A stretch of 64,000 bases of DNA from positions 144,327 to 208,326 of the forward strand of contig JAOQAG010000026.1 of the NCBI GenBank assembly GCA_025963715.1. Reading direction: 5' to 3'. The notes beneath the pieces were generated by a model. It had not been told where the DNA came from. It did not search any database and saw nothing but the letters and a program-made list of their open reading frames with translations. This document shows positions 36,916 to 45,923 of the stretch, one piece after another (the stretch's first letter is position 1; each line of letters opens with the position of its first letter). This stretch comes from Bacteroidota bacterium. GTDB taxonomy: Bacteria; Bacteroidota; Bacteroidia; 2-12-FULL-35-15. The translations under genes and the position numbers were made by a program.

Positions 36916-37416
36916 TCACCCCTGAATATTTGCATATGGCTTTTGCATATGGCGATTCTCAAACTCTTGAATCAATCTTTTTTCTATTCCTCTTGATTCT
37001 TTTGTAGGAGTTGTTTTCCAACAAACGACAAGTGCGTCTGAATTTTTTAATTGCCAAATATATCTACCACCATAATGACTGACATCTTTGCCTTGTCCAA
37101 AAGAAAAATAGGTTCTTAATCTCTCTCTTAATGTTGTTTTTATATTTTTTCCGCCAGCTTTTCCAATGTAAACAATCAGTACATTCTTAATCCAATTAGC
37201 TTCGAGTTTACTAATTGAAACATTCGGATTTTTCTTCTTATAAAGTGCAGGTCCGCAACCGGTTTCTAAAAATTCAGGAATTTTGTTATCACAATACAAA
37301 ATAAGATGAATTCCCTGAAGTTCAGGAATATCAAAGCTATTTGAAGACAATTCCTTTATTGTTTTAAAGCCTAAAAATCCATTTGATTTTAAATCGGTAA
37401 TTGAATTAAAATTCAT
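36916..37416 (-). CDS. GIY-YIG-like nuclease domain protein, 166 aa
   Basis: The protein is 166 aa. A GIY-YIG-type core is suggested by VLIVYIGKAGG, with an Arg-rich following helix in TLRERLRTYFSFG and a terminal E-K-R-L-I-Q-E-F-E-N-R...KPYAN, which fits the end of the fold (conserved Glu and Asn). The first two motif residues are diverged, and about 70 residues precede the core without known similarity. The gene is AT-rich compared with neighbours, suggesting recent transfer. Not linked to any operon; REP-like palindromic DNA lies 68 bp upstream. Target unknown. Confidence 0.6.
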   Translation of the reverse strand: MNFNSITDLKSNGFLGFKTIKELSSNSFDIPELQGIHLILYCDNKIPEFLETGCGPALYKKKNPNVSISKLEANWIKNVLIVYIGKAGGKNIKTTLRERLRTYFSFGQGKDVSHYGGRYIWQLKNSDALVVCWKTTPTKESRGIEKRLIQEFENRHMQKPYANIQG

Positions 37417-37484
37417 TTTGCTACTTCTTTTATATTTAATAATATCTGGAATTTTGTTCTTAAAATAAAATCGTTTAAGTACAT

Positions 37485-37558
37485 CATTGCGAGCGCTAGC
37501 GAAGCAATCTCATTTATAGAATATGCCCTGGTGTGAGATTGCTTCGTTCCTCGCAATG
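37485..37558. repeat. Inverted repeat with CATTGCGAG / CTCGCAATG arms
   Basis: The arms 37485-37512 and 37534-37558 read CATTGCGAG...GAAGCAATCTCA and TGAGATTGCTTCG...CTCGCAATG, a REP-like palindrome. A related small hairpin is at 55838-55873. Confidence 0.7.
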
Positions 37559-37607
37559 ACGCGATGTGTTATAATATTTAATGAAAACGTTTATTCCAAT
37601 TATATAT

Positions 37608-37635
37608 AAAAAAACGCCCCGTTTCCACGAGGCGT
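37608..37635 (-). terminator. Terminator after glmS
   Basis: ACGCC-CCG / CGA-GGCGT hairpin; the minus-strand sense is followed by a run of seven T (37608-37614 region). It lies 31 bp past the glmS stop. Confidence 0.75.
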
Positions 37636-37665
37636 CTCAAATCTAATATCTCAATTCTCACATCT

Positions 37666-39507
37666 CTACTCTACCGTTACCGATTTCGCTAAATTCCTTG
37701 GCTGATCAACATTACAGCCGCGCATTACTGCAATGTGGTAGGATAATAATTGCAACGGGATTGCTGAAATCAATGGCACCAGAATCTCATCCGTTTCCGG
37801 GATCTCGATGCTATAATCCGCCATTTCTTTTACCTGTGTGTCGCCTTCCGTAACAATTGCAATGATCTTGCCTTTGCGAGCTTTTACTTCCTGGATGTTG
37901 CTCACTACTTTTTCGTACGATGTACCTTTTGTTGCGATCACAAATACCGGCATTTCCTCATCAATCAAAGCAATCGGGCCATGCTTCATTTCTGCTGCAG
38001 GATAACCTTCGGCATGGATGTAGGAAATTTCTTTCAGTTTCAATGCGCCTTCCAGTGCAACCGGGAACGTGTATCCGCGGCCTAAGTACAAAGCATTGGT
38101 AGAATTTTTATAAATGTCTGCAATAAATTTGATCTGATCGTTTTTCTCCAGCACCTTTTGTACTTTATCCGGAATGGCTTCCAGTTCGCTTAACAGCTGA
38201 TGAAAGCGCGAAGAAGAAATAGTTCCTTTGCAGTGCGCAATGCGCAATGCCATCAGCGTAAGCACTGTTACCTGTGCGGTAAATGCTTTGGTAGATGCTA
38301 CACCGATCTCCGGTCCGGCATGCGTGTAAGAACCCGCGTGTGTTGCACGTGCAATGGACGAACCCACTACGTTACAAATGCCAATAATAGTTGCACCTTT
38401 TGATTTTGCAAGCTCAATGGCTGCCAGTGTATCTGCGGTTTCCCCGGATTGTGAAATAGCAATGATCACATCATCTTCATACACGATCGGGTTGCGGTAA
38501 CGGAATTCCGAAGCGTACTCCACCTCTACCGGGATGCGCGCTAAATCCTCAAATAAATATTCGCCCACAAGGCCTGCATGCCAGGATGTACCACAGGCAA
38601 CAAACACAATGCGTTTGGCATTGATGAATTTTTGCTCGTATTCGGTGATCCCTCCCAGGTTCACAATTCCTTTTTCAGCGCTTAAACGGCCGCGCATACT
38701 GTCTTTGATGGAACGTGGCTGTTCGTAGATCTCTTTCAGCATAAAGTGATCGAAACCACCTTTTTCCAATGCTTCCAGCTTTAATTCCAGCTCCTGAACG
38801 TACGGTGTTTTTGCTTTATTCTTGATCGTTTTGATCTTTAATTCTTTTCCGCGTTCAATAAATGCAATTTCTTCATCTTCCAGGTACACCACATTTTTTG
38901 TGTATTCCACAATCGGTGTTGCATCGGAAGCAATGTAAAATTCGTCTTTACCGATCCCGATCACCATCGGGCTGCCTTTTTTGGCAGCAAACAATTCGTC
39001 CGGATTCTCTTTTGAAAGGATCACGATCGCGTAAGCGCCAACTACCTGGTTTAAGGCAATCCGGACAGCTTCACCCAAACGCACATTTTCTTTCTGGTGA
39101 ATGTCTTCGATCAGATGGATCAATACTTCCGTGTCCGTATCACTTAAAAATACATGTCCGCGTTTTTTTAATTCCGCTTTTAACGGTCCGTAATTTTCAA
39201 TGATCCCATTATGGATCATTACCATGTTTTTGGAAGCAGAGTATTGTGGATGCGCATTTACATCGTTCGGAACACCGTGTGTAGCCCAGCGTGTATGCCC
39301 TATCCCAATTGTTCCCTTTGTATTGCTATCGCCGATAAAAGTGTGCAGATCGGCTACTTTGCCTTTGCATTTATATACATTCAGCTGCCCGTTGTCGATC
39401 ATCGCAACACCGGCACTGTCGTATCCCCTGTATTCGAGGCGTTGTAATCCTTTTATTAAAAACGGGTATGCTTGTTTATTCCCGATATATCCAACTATTC
39501 CACACAT
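37666..39507 (-). CDS. glmS: Glutamine-fructose-6-phosphate aminotransferase (isomerizing)
   Basis: The protein is 613 aa, full length. It starts MCGIVGYIG with the catalytic Cys at residue 2, carries a glutaminase domain to about residue 240 (RLEYRGYDSAGVA, GHTRWATHG) and two SIS domains (ISQSGETADTLAAI, GPEIGVASTKAFTAQ). The isomerase end is LEGALKLKEISYIHAEGYPA and AEMKHGPIALID, closing KSVTVE. It makes glucosamine-6-phosphate for peptidoglycan and LPS. It is the last gene of the operon headed by the glycogen-synthase-like gene, 3 bp after the DUF4270 stop. I saw no glmS ribozyme. Confidence 0.97.
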   Translation of the reverse strand: MCGIVGYIGNKQAYPFLIKGLQRLEYRGYDSAGVAMIDNGQLNVYKCKGKVADLHTFIGDSNTKGTIGIGHTRWATHGVPNDVNAHPQYSASKNMVMIHNGIIENYGPLKAELKKRGHVFLSDTDTEVLIHLIEDIHQKENVRLGEAVRIALNQVVGAYAIVILSKENPDELFAAKKGSPMVIGIGKDEFYIASDATPIVEYTKNVVYLEDEEIAFIERGKELKIKTIKNKAKTPYVQELELKLEALEKGGFDHFMLKEIYEQPRSIKDSMRGRLSAEKGIVNLGGITEYEQKFINAKRIVFVACGTSWHAGLVGEYLFEDLARIPVEVEYASEFRYRNPIVYEDDVIIAISQSGETADTLAAIELAKSKGATIIGICNVVGSSIARATHAGSYTHAGPEIGVASTKAFTAQVTVLTLMALRIAHCKGTISSSRFHQLLSELEAIPDKVQKVLEKNDQIKFIADIYKNSTNALYLGRGYTFPVALEGALKLKEISYIHAEGYPAAEMKHGPIALIDEEMPVFVIATKGTSYEKVVSNIQEVKARKGKIIAIVTEGDTQVKEMADYSIEIPETDEILVPLISAIPLQLLSYHIAVMRGCNVDQPRNLAKSVTVE

Positions 39508-39510
39508 ATG

Positions 39511-40908
39511 TTAATGAAGTTTAGTGTATGTAATGTTTAATTTCATTTTTTGGTATCCTGTACTGGCAGCAGCGCCTAACACTACGCGGTTCGCATTTAC
39601 AGCACCACCGGAAGCCACCAGGTACATGCCTGTATTTTCGCGGTAACCGTTCAGGATCTGCTGCACATAACGTTCAATATTAAATGTATAGGTGCGTGTT
39701 GCTGCATTGTAACTGCCTCCGTATACTTCGTTCGCATCGTATGCATCAGGGATCACATAATTTACATTTGTTCCGGCAGTAATACCAAACAATACCAGTC
39801 CGGTAGGCGCAGCAAACGTATCCAGCTGATAAAGCGCACTGGTGCTATCTACTTTAATCACCAGCTCCGCTTTATTGATGGCAATTCTTCCGTGATCATT
39901 CCAGTTTTTCAGGTAAGGCAATTCAATTTTTACTTTTACGCCTGCCATGGATTGAACAAACAGCGTTGTATCAACTGCAGGAGGTGTGGAGCTTAATTGT
40001 GCCACCAGGTAAGGATTAGCAGATGAATAATCATGTGCAAAGCTGGAAAAGCGTGCTACAGCACCCAATTGAATGTCGTAATGCAGGGAATCGTTATCCG
40101 TTGCATTGCTATTGTGGTAATAAATGGTGATCTTAGTAAGGGCATCGGCCATTTTAAAATGCAGGATATTTCCATCGCCTGCAGCACCTCCCGGTGTGTT
40201 TTCGGTGGTAATGTAAAGTCCTTTGGTAAGCGATTGAAATGTTTCGTTGCTCGACAGTGCAGGAAGATTCTGGTTATTCAGGATCACTTGTCCGAAATTG
40301 GTTTGCAGGGGAATACGTAATTGCGGTTTTTGCCTGCTGCCAATTACAGTTACGCTATCAAGCGGATGCGGTATAAACTGGCGTGCATTTGCAAGGTCGT
40401 TTATTGCTTTGCTCAGCGTATTGTTGGAATAATAATCGCTGCTGGTGCTCACATCTTCTGCCAACTGGTACACATTCATTGTTTGTACTTTACGATCAAG
40501 CTTTCCGTAAGCGGTAGGATCGTATACAAGCGACATTATCACGGAATCACAAATGGGGATTGACCCAAATGTAGGCGCATTGGTTGGCAAACGCAGTTGT
40601 GTGTACAGGGAAGCAGTAGCGCGGCCAAAAATAGGGTCGTTGTAAGCGCCGATCAGGGCATCTGCGGTAATGATCACGGATGCATCGGTATGCAGGGAAT
40701 CTTCACGGACGGTTTTACTGACTAAGGTAGTGGTATCCTGCCAGCCTACATTTAGCAGATCGCCTGCAGGCTGCACATCCAGACCAACCACGCTGGACTC
40801 GTTACAGGAAGAAACGGTAATTACTAAACCGATGAGTGGTATTAAAAAAAATTTTGCCCCGACCATTCGAGGCAAAATTTGAGCTATTCGTGTTTTATTC
40901 GTGTTCAT
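39511..40908 (-). CDS. DUF4270-family lipoprotein
   Basis: The protein is 465 aa. Lipobox-like end of the signal sequence (ITVSSC, Cys at about 34) following a hydrophobic helix, then a mainly beta structure with repeated propeller-like strands (DALIGAYNDPIFGRATASLY, PICDSVIMSLVYDP, GRIAINKAELVIKVD). DUF4270 proteins are Bacteroidota outer-surface lipoproteins of unknown function. The set glgA-like / DUF4270 / glmS is one I recall from other Bacteroidota genomes. Spacing to glmS is 3 bp and to the glgA-like gene 9 bp, so they are one transcript. Confidence 0.88.
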   Translation of the reverse strand: MNTNKTRIAQILPRMVGAKFFLIPLIGLVITVSSCNESSVVGLDVQPAGDLLNVGWQDTTTLVSKTVREDSLHTDASVIITADALIGAYNDPIFGRATASLYTQLRLPTNAPTFGSIPICDSVIMSLVYDPTAYGKLDRKVQTMNVYQLAEDVSTSSDYYSNNTLSKAINDLANARQFIPHPLDSVTVIGSRQKPQLRIPLQTNFGQVILNNQNLPALSSNETFQSLTKGLYITTENTPGGAAGDGNILHFKMADALTKITIYYHNSNATDNDSLHYDIQLGAVARFSSFAHDYSSANPYLVAQLSSTPPAVDTTLFVQSMAGVKVKIELPYLKNWNDHGRIAINKAELVIKVDSTSALYQLDTFAAPTGLVLFGITAGTNVNYVIPDAYDANEVYGGSYNAATRTYTFNIERYVQQILNGYRENTGMYLVASGGAVNANRVVLGAAASTGYQKMKLNITYTKLH

Positions 40909-40917
40909 AAAAATTAA

Positions 40918-41748
40918 TTAGTCAACCATTTCTGCGACTTCTTCAAGTACAGCATCATAAAAATCGGAGTAGGCGTCAATGTAGGTTTCTGCGCTTTGGA
41001 ATTCAAGTACAGGCTTGCCCGATTTTTTAATATATTTTTCTATATCCGAATTGATTTTCGGGCTGGCTTTGATAATGCCATCCGCTAAATCAACTGCCAG
41101 TTTATTAACGTTGACAAAGGTAGGATTTTTAAGTAATTCCACATCGGATTTTTCAATTCCTTCGAACATCACTTTTTTACCGAAATCTTTGTTCAATGCT
41201 CCCGGAAATTCATCGTCGTATACAGAGTATACAATTTTGGTATCGGCAAACAGCGGGTTGTCTTTAAACGACTTTTTAAGATACAGGGCCATTAAGCTGG
41301 TGATCCAACCATGACAATGAACGATATCAGGCGCCCAGCCTAATTTTTTTACTGTTTCAATCACTCCGCGGCAGAAAAAGATGGCGCGCTCATCGTTATC
41401 GGCAAAATGCTCTCCTTTTTTATCGGTGAGGATATGCTTTCGTTCAAAATACTCTTGATTATCAATAAAATAAACCTGCATACGCGCTGCTTGTATGGAG
41501 GCCACTTTAATGATCAATGGATGATCAGTATCATCGATGATCAGGTTCATACCGGAAAGGCGGATCACTTCATGGAGTTGATTACGTCTTTCGTTGATAA
41601 CGCCGTACTTAGGCATGAATAACCGTATTTCCTTGCCTCTCTCCTGAATTCCCTGAGGGAGTTTTCGTCCGATAACACTCATCGGGGTTTCATCTAAATA
41701 CGGGGTAACTTCTTGTGATACAAATAGGACTCTAGCTTTCTTCTTCAT
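40918..41748 (-). CDS. Glycogen/starch-synthase-like N-terminal domain protein
   Basis: The protein is 276 aa. It corresponds to the first Rossmann half of GT5 glycogen synthases: KKKARVLFVSQEVTPYL, IRLFMPKYG, DNDERAIFFCRGVIE and WAPDIVHCHGWITSLMAL. The second GT-B domain with the nucleotide-sugar site is absent. The ORF ends in its own operon with clean spacing, so it is complete, not truncated by a frameshift. Such short proteins recur next to DUF4270 in Bacteroidota, as I recall. Catalysis is unlikely to be the classic one; a regulatory or other sugar role is possible. Confidence 0.8.
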   Translation of the reverse strand: MKKKARVLFVSQEVTPYLDETPMSVIGRKLPQGIQERGKEIRLFMPKYGVINERRNQLHEVIRLSGMNLIIDDTDHPLIIKVASIQAARMQVYFIDNQEYFERKHILTDKKGEHFADNDERAIFFCRGVIETVKKLGWAPDIVHCHGWITSLMALYLKKSFKDNPLFADTKIVYSVYDDEFPGALNKDFGKKVMFEGIEKSDVELLKNPTFVNVNKLAVDLADGIIKASPKINSDIEKYIKKSGKPVLEFQSAETYIDAYSDFYDAVLEEVAEMVD

Positions 41749-41783
41749 GCGATCGAATTAAGGTTAGATTTATAAAAAGTATA

Positions 41784-41814
41784 CAAAAGTAAGCAAAAAT
41801 TTTCTGAATTTCAA
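41784..41814 (-). promoter_or_regulatory. Promoter for the glgA-like / DUF4270 / glmS operon
   Basis: On the minus strand: TTG (CAA at 41812-41814), 20 bp, TACTTTTG (41784-41791), a full match. The start codon at 41748 lies about 35 bp downstream. PanC is divergent on the other side. Confidence 0.7.
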
Positions 41815-41901
41815 AGTTTAATCCTTAGATTAGCCCACATTTATCGGAAAAACCGGCTTGTTAATGTTGATTTTGCTAGTTTTCAACAATTTTTTGCACA
41901 C

Positions 41902-42789
41902 ATGATTATTTTTAACCGGATACAAGAACTTCAATATCAGTTAAATATTGCACGAAAAGCCAAAAAAACTATCGGTTTTGTTCCAACGATGGGCGCCCTG
42001 CACCAGGGACATTTGGCGCTGGTGCAGCGCAGCAAGGCTGAAAACGATATTACCGTCTGCAGTATTTTTGTAAATCCTACCCAGTTTAACGACCTCAGCG
42101 ACCTTGAAAAATATCCGCGAACGCTGGAAAATGACTCCAAACTATTGCAATCCGTAGAGTGTGATTACATTTTTGCGCCCGAAGTGAGCGAAATGTACAC
42201 CAATGAAGAACTGGAGCTGAAAAGACAGAAGATTGAGGATAATGGCTGGAAACAAGGCAAAACGGTAGATTTTGGGATGCTGGACAAAGTAATGGAAGGC
42301 GCACATCGCCCCGGACACTTTAACGGCGTGGCCCAGGTGGTAAGCAAATTATTCCGCATTGTGCTGCCGGATAAAGCGTATTTCGGACAAAAGGATTTTC
42401 AGCAGCTGGCAATTGTGCGCTCGATGACCAAGCAGTTGGGTTTTAATACGGAAATTATCGGTTGCCCGATCATCCGCGAAAGCGACGGGCTGGCCATGAG
42501 CTCCCGCAATGTGCGATTAACGGAAACAGAACGTAACGTGTCGCCGCTTATTTCCAAAACACTTTTTAAAGTAAAAGAAATGCAGGCAACGCATACGATT
42601 GCGGAGCTAAAAGCTTTTGCCGAAGCGCAGATCCAATCTGAACCATTGATGCAGCTGGAATATTTTGAAATAGCAGATGCTGAAACGCTGCAACCGATCA
42701 GCGATTACAAACAGGCAAAAAGTGCTGTGGCTTGTATTGCTTTGAAACTGGGGAATGTGAGGCTGATTGATAATATTCTTCTTTATTAA
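41902..42789 (+). CDS. panC: Pantoate-beta-alanine ligase (pantothenate synthetase)
   Basis: The protein is 295 aa. The ATP-binding 'HIGH-like' and KMSKS-like regions of PanC are visible: VPTMGALHQGHLALVQRSK (HxGH) and the pantoate pocket FVNPTQFN, AYFGQKDFQQLAIVRSM, and IIRESDGLAMSSRNVRLTE. It joins pantoate and beta-alanine with ATP in the pantothenate/CoA pathway. It starts 153 bp from the divergent glgA-like gene. No neighbour panB or panD is in view. Confidence 0.96.
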   Translation: MIIFNRIQELQYQLNIARKAKKTIGFVPTMGALHQGHLALVQRSKAENDITVCSIFVNPTQFNDLSDLEKYPRTLENDSKLLQSVECDYIFAPEVSEMYTNEELELKRQKIEDNGWKQGKTVDFGMLDKVMEGAHRPGHFNGVAQVVSKLFRIVLPDKAYFGQKDFQQLAIVRSMTKQLGFNTEIIGCPIIRESDGLAMSSRNVRLTETERNVSPLISKTLFKVKEMQATHTIAELKAFAEAQIQSEPLMQLEYFEIADAETLQPISDYKQAKSAVACIALKLGNVRLIDNILLY

Positions 42790-43024
42790 CATCTCAACGA
42801 ATTGCGAATTTTTCGAATAACGAATCTGTGGCTGTTACGAATACTAAATAAATACAAATTTACCAATCTGTTTACTGCTGTGTGCAATAAAACTTTACAC
42901 CAGCACAAGTATAGCCCCCTTCTCTTGACCCTTGCGCTAAAGTTTCAGCATCGGCGCGTGGAGAGGGATGAAGGAGGTTTCACACATAGATTTGTAAATT
43001 TGTATTTATGAGTAATCCGTAACC

Positions 43025-43336
43025 TTAGTCTTCGAGCATCCACAAGGCTTCATTTAATTCTCCCTGCGCTTTTTTATTGTTTTGGGCTTTCGCGATGGTG
43101 ATCCCTTTATGGTAAGTACTGATTGCCTTTTCGGAAAGATTTTGTTGCTCGTATAATTTGCCGAGCTGATAATACGCGCCTAAATAATTTTCATCTCGTT
43201 CCACTATTTTTTCGATGATGCTTATTGCCTGCGACAGATCATTTTCTTTTGCGTATTCCAACGCCAATGCGTAATTGAGGAACGAATCGTTGGGTTCGTC
43301 CTGGAGCATTTGCTGTAGTTGTTGTAAGCGCGACAT
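43025..43336 (-). CDS. Small tetratricopeptide-repeat protein
   Basis: The protein is 103 aa with roughly two and a half TPR units (NDSFLNYALALEYAKENDLS, YLGAYYQLGKLYEQQNLSEK, ISTYHKGITIAKAQNN). No signal peptide or membrane helix, so it is cytoplasmic; partner unknown. It lies between panC and pheS in a region of dispersed repeats (43337-43504, AATCTGTG and TACGAAT motifs). Strand and spacing do not place it in a clear operon. Confidence 0.8.
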   Translation of the reverse strand: MSRLQQLQQMLQDEPNDSFLNYALALEYAKENDLSQAISIIEKIVERDENYLGAYYQLGKLYEQQNLSEKAISTYHKGITIAKAQNNKKAQGELNEALWMLED

Positions 43337-43504
43337 GTATGTTACAAATTACGAATAAATACGAATGTACAAATCTGTGTATCTACTAAATACCAAATTA
43401 TACTAATATACCAATCTGTGTGGTTATGAGATTATGCTCAGAATTTTATTCTCTACGTTTTAACAAACACAGATTTGTAAATTCGTATTTATTCGTTATT
43501 CGTA

Positions 43505-44524
43505 TTATGCTGATTTAAATTGTTTTAAAAAACGAACATCATTCTCAAAAAACAAGCGAAGATCTTTTACCTGGTATTTAAGCATGGTAACACGCTCGAT
43601 ACCCATTCCGAAGGCAAACCCGCTGTATTCCCTGCTATCGATCCCGCAGTTATCCAATACGGCAGGATCTACCATGCCGCAACCCAGGATCTCTACCCAA
43701 CCGGCACCTTTGCAGATGTTGCAACCGGCGCCTTTGCAAAACGGACAGGAAATATCCATTTCGGCGCTGATCTCAGTGAACGGGAAAAAGGAAGGGCGCA
43801 AACGGATCTGTGTTTCTTCGCCGAACATTTCTTTGGCAAAATACATAAGCGTTTGCTTTAAATCGGAAAAGGAAACATTTTTATCGATGTACAAACCTTC
43901 CACCTGGTGAAACTGGCAATGCGCACGCGCAGAGATTGCTTCGTTGCGGTACACCCGCCCCGGAGAAATAGTGCGGATAGGCGGTTTGGTGTTTTCCATC
44001 ATGTGCACCTGTACGGACGATGTTTGCGTACGCAATAAAATATCCGGGTTTTCGCTGATGTAAAATGTATCCTGCATATCGCGGGCGGGATGATCTGCAG
44101 GCGTGTTGAGAGCGGTAAAGTTATGCCAATCGTCTTCCACTTCCGGCCCTTCCGAAACGGTAAAGCCAATGCGGGAGAAAATATCAACGATCTGGTTACG
44201 CACAATGGATAAGGGATGGCGGGATCCGATCGCCATTTTTTCTGCTGGCAGTGTCAGATCGCGGTCATCGGCTTTGGGATCTCCGGCATCTTCAAATGTT
44301 TCTTTCAGCAGGTTGATCTTGTCCTGCGCTTTATTTTGCAGCTCGTTTAATTTTTGCCCCACTTCTTTGCGCAATTCGGGCGCAACGGTTTTAAACTCGT
44401 CAAACAGCTCTTTTACTTTTCCTTTTTTGCTCAGCCATTTAATGCGCAACTCTTCCACATGCTCTTTGCTGCTGGCTGTAAATGATTCGATCTCATTTAA
44501 TAATTCGTCAATTTTATCTTTCAT
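43505..44524 (-). CDS. pheS: Phenylalanyl-tRNA synthetase alpha chain
   Basis: The protein is 339 aa. The N-terminal coiled coil (1-90) is followed by the class II catalytic core: motif 1 region HPLSIVRNQIVDIFSRIGFT, motif 2 around PIRTISPGRVYRNEAISARA and HCQFHQVEGLYID, and motif 3 GFAFGMGIERVTMLKY. It works with PheT, which is not in the window, to charge tRNA-Phe. It is downstream of the cyclophilin gene by 22 bp. Confidence 0.97.
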   Translation of the reverse strand: MKDKIDELLNEIESFTASSKEHVEELRIKWLSKKGKVKELFDEFKTVAPELRKEVGQKLNELQNKAQDKINLLKETFEDAGDPKADDRDLTLPAEKMAIGSRHPLSIVRNQIVDIFSRIGFTVSEGPEVEDDWHNFTALNTPADHPARDMQDTFYISENPDILLRTQTSSVQVHMMENTKPPIRTISPGRVYRNEAISARAHCQFHQVEGLYIDKNVSFSDLKQTLMYFAKEMFGEETQIRLRPSFFPFTEISAEMDISCPFCKGAGCNICKGAGWVEILGCGMVDPAVLDNCGIDSREYSGFAFGMGIERVTMLKYQVKDLRLFFENDVRFLKQFKSA

Positions 44525-44546
44525 GATCTTGTTGTAGTCCGCGAAG

Positions 44547-45392
44547 TTACGGAATTATTGAAACACTTCTGATGCGGATATCGGTCTGCGGCCTTGCCAG
44601 CTTGTCCACTTCTTCCGCTGCGATCTTATCGATCACTTCCAGGCCTTCGTACACTTCTCCAAAAACGGTGTAACTGCCATCCAGATGCGGCGTTCCGCCA
44701 ATGGTGGTATAGGCTTCTACCTGCTCCGGTGAAAATACATATTCCGGCGTGTTGGGTAATTCCGCCGCTACTTTTTTATCGATAATGTCGTATACATATT
44801 TGATGCTGTCAAGCTTTAAGGCTTTTGTAAATGTTTTGTATTGCTCCAGGTATTGTTTATTCTCCGGCCGGTTGATGATCTGGTTGAACAGCTTCATTTT
44901 GGTGATGCGTTTTGCCTGCACTTTCAGCAGCGAATCGGTAAACACACGGCCCTGTACAATGTAAAACTGTGAACCGGAGGAGGCTTGCGCAGGGTTATCA
45001 AAATCACTATCGCGGGCAGCGGCCAGGGCGCCTTTTTTATGAAATAAATGCGGGTTAAATTCGGCGGGAATAGTATACGCCGGGCCGCCATTGCCCAGCT
45101 CAACGCCATACGGCGCGCGTTTGGAATCGGGATCACCGCCCTGGATCATAAAATTCTGGATCACACGGTGAAACAACAAACTATCATAATAATGTGCTTT
45201 TACGAGCTTCACAAAATTGTCGCGGTGCAAGGGAGTTTGGTTGTATAATTTTATTTTAATAACCCCGTAATCCGTTACGATCATCACCTTGATGTCGCCC
45301 GAACCATCGTCTTTAATGGATTTTAGCGACGAAAAAACGATCATAACACCTAACAGGAGCGCAAGGAGCGCACAATTATTTTTATATTTCAT
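44547..45392 (-). CDS. Exported cyclophilin-type peptidyl-prolyl isomerase
   Basis: The protein is 281 aa. An N-terminal hydrophobic segment (CALLALLLGVMIVFSSLKS) serves as signal or anchor. The cyclophilin fold has LLFHRVIQNFMIQGGDPDSK, QASSGSQFYIVQG and GSYTVFGEVYEGLEVIDKIA, with the catalytic Arg in FHRVI. An insert of about 60 residues between GSQFYIV and the final strands (QIINRPENKQYLEQYKTF) is unusual for the smallest cyclophilins. It assists folding in the periplasm. Its TATCTTTG-type -7 element lies about 40 bp upstream. Confidence 0.92.
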   Translation of the reverse strand: MKYKNNCALLALLLGVMIVFSSLKSIKDDGSGDIKVMIVTDYGVIKIKLYNQTPLHRDNFVKLVKAHYYDSLLFHRVIQNFMIQGGDPDSKRAPYGVELGNGGPAYTIPAEFNPHLFHKKGALAAARDSDFDNPAQASSGSQFYIVQGRVFTDSLLKVQAKRITKMKLFNQIINRPENKQYLEQYKTFTKALKLDSIKYVYDIIDKKVAAELPNTPEYVFSPEQVEAYTTIGGTPHLDGSYTVFGEVYEGLEVIDKIAAEEVDKLARPQTDIRIRSVSIIP

Positions 45393-45431
45393 GAAATTGT
45401 ATTAGATTTGTTAGGTAAAGATAAATATCTG

Positions 45432-45439
45432 CAAAGATA
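45432..45439 (-). promoter_or_regulatory. Candidate -7 element TATCTTTG for the cyclophilin/pheS run
   Basis: CAAAGATA on the plus strand at 45432-45439 is TATCTTTG on the minus, 40 bp before the cyclophilin start; no clear -33 TTG. Confidence 0.4.
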
Positions 45440-45471
45440 AGAACACGTTTTTAGATCATAAAATCAGACTT

Positions 45472-45834
45472 ATGAAACATTTTACACTTAAATTCTCTGT
45501 TGCTTTTTGCTTTGTTGCACTGATGTTTGCTGCGTTCAGCACATCGTCCTGTAAAAAAGACAAAACCTGCCACGGTACCGTTAAAGTAATTGATACTGCG
45601 GGTGTTCCGGTTGCAAATGCAATTGTAAAGTTAGCTGCGCCTTCGGTAAACGGAGATGTAGTATATACTGAAACATCCGATGGATCAGGAAATGCGGAAT
45701 TTGAAGTAAAATTACCGGCTATTTTTGATGTGACGGCTACAAAAGCAACATTCCCTCCGGGATTTGTTGGCAAAGGCGTTTTGCGTTTGGATGAACCGGG
45801 GAAAACCGGGGATGTTACGGTAACGATCAAGTAA
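45472..45834 (+). CDS. Lipoprotein with carboxypeptidase-regulatory/Ig-like domain
   Basis: The protein is 120 aa. Signal peptide with lipobox-like end (AFSTSSC, Cys at about 26, followed by KKDKTC) and then one beta-sandwich domain with HGTVKVIDTAGVPVANAIVK and TSDGSGNAEFEVKLPA, the shape of CarboxypepD_reg or Big-like domains. Probably a periplasmic or surface-anchored lipoprotein of unknown role. It is divergent from the cyclophilin gene and has a strong terminator shared with the convergent gene at 45924. Confidence 0.8.
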   Translation: MKHFTLKFSVAFCFVALMFAAFSTSSCKKDKTCHGTVKVIDTAGVPVANAIVKLAAPSVNGDVVYTETSDGSGNAEFEVKLPAIFDVTATKATFPPGFVGKGVLRLDEPGKTGDVTVTIK

Positions 45835-45866
45835 TTATTTACGCGAAAGGCATTTGATATAAAATA

Positions 45867-45901
45867 AAATGCCTGCACATTCATTTGTGCAGGCATTTTT
45901 T
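45867..45901. terminator. Bidirectional terminator
   Basis: AAAATGCCTGCACA / TGTGCAGGCATTTT stem with a TTCATT loop and T tracts on both strands, between convergent genes ending at 45834 and 45924. Confidence 0.85.
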
Positions 45902-45923
45902 GTTTCAGGTGTTTCAAAAAATA

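Noticed and set aside
37485-37558. CRISPR-like repeat or array
   Set aside because: Only a pair of inverted arms is present, with no regularly spaced direct repeats.
39508-39600. Possible glmS ribozyme
   Set aside because: The DUF4270 gene ends 3 bp upstream of glmS, leaving no room for a leader.
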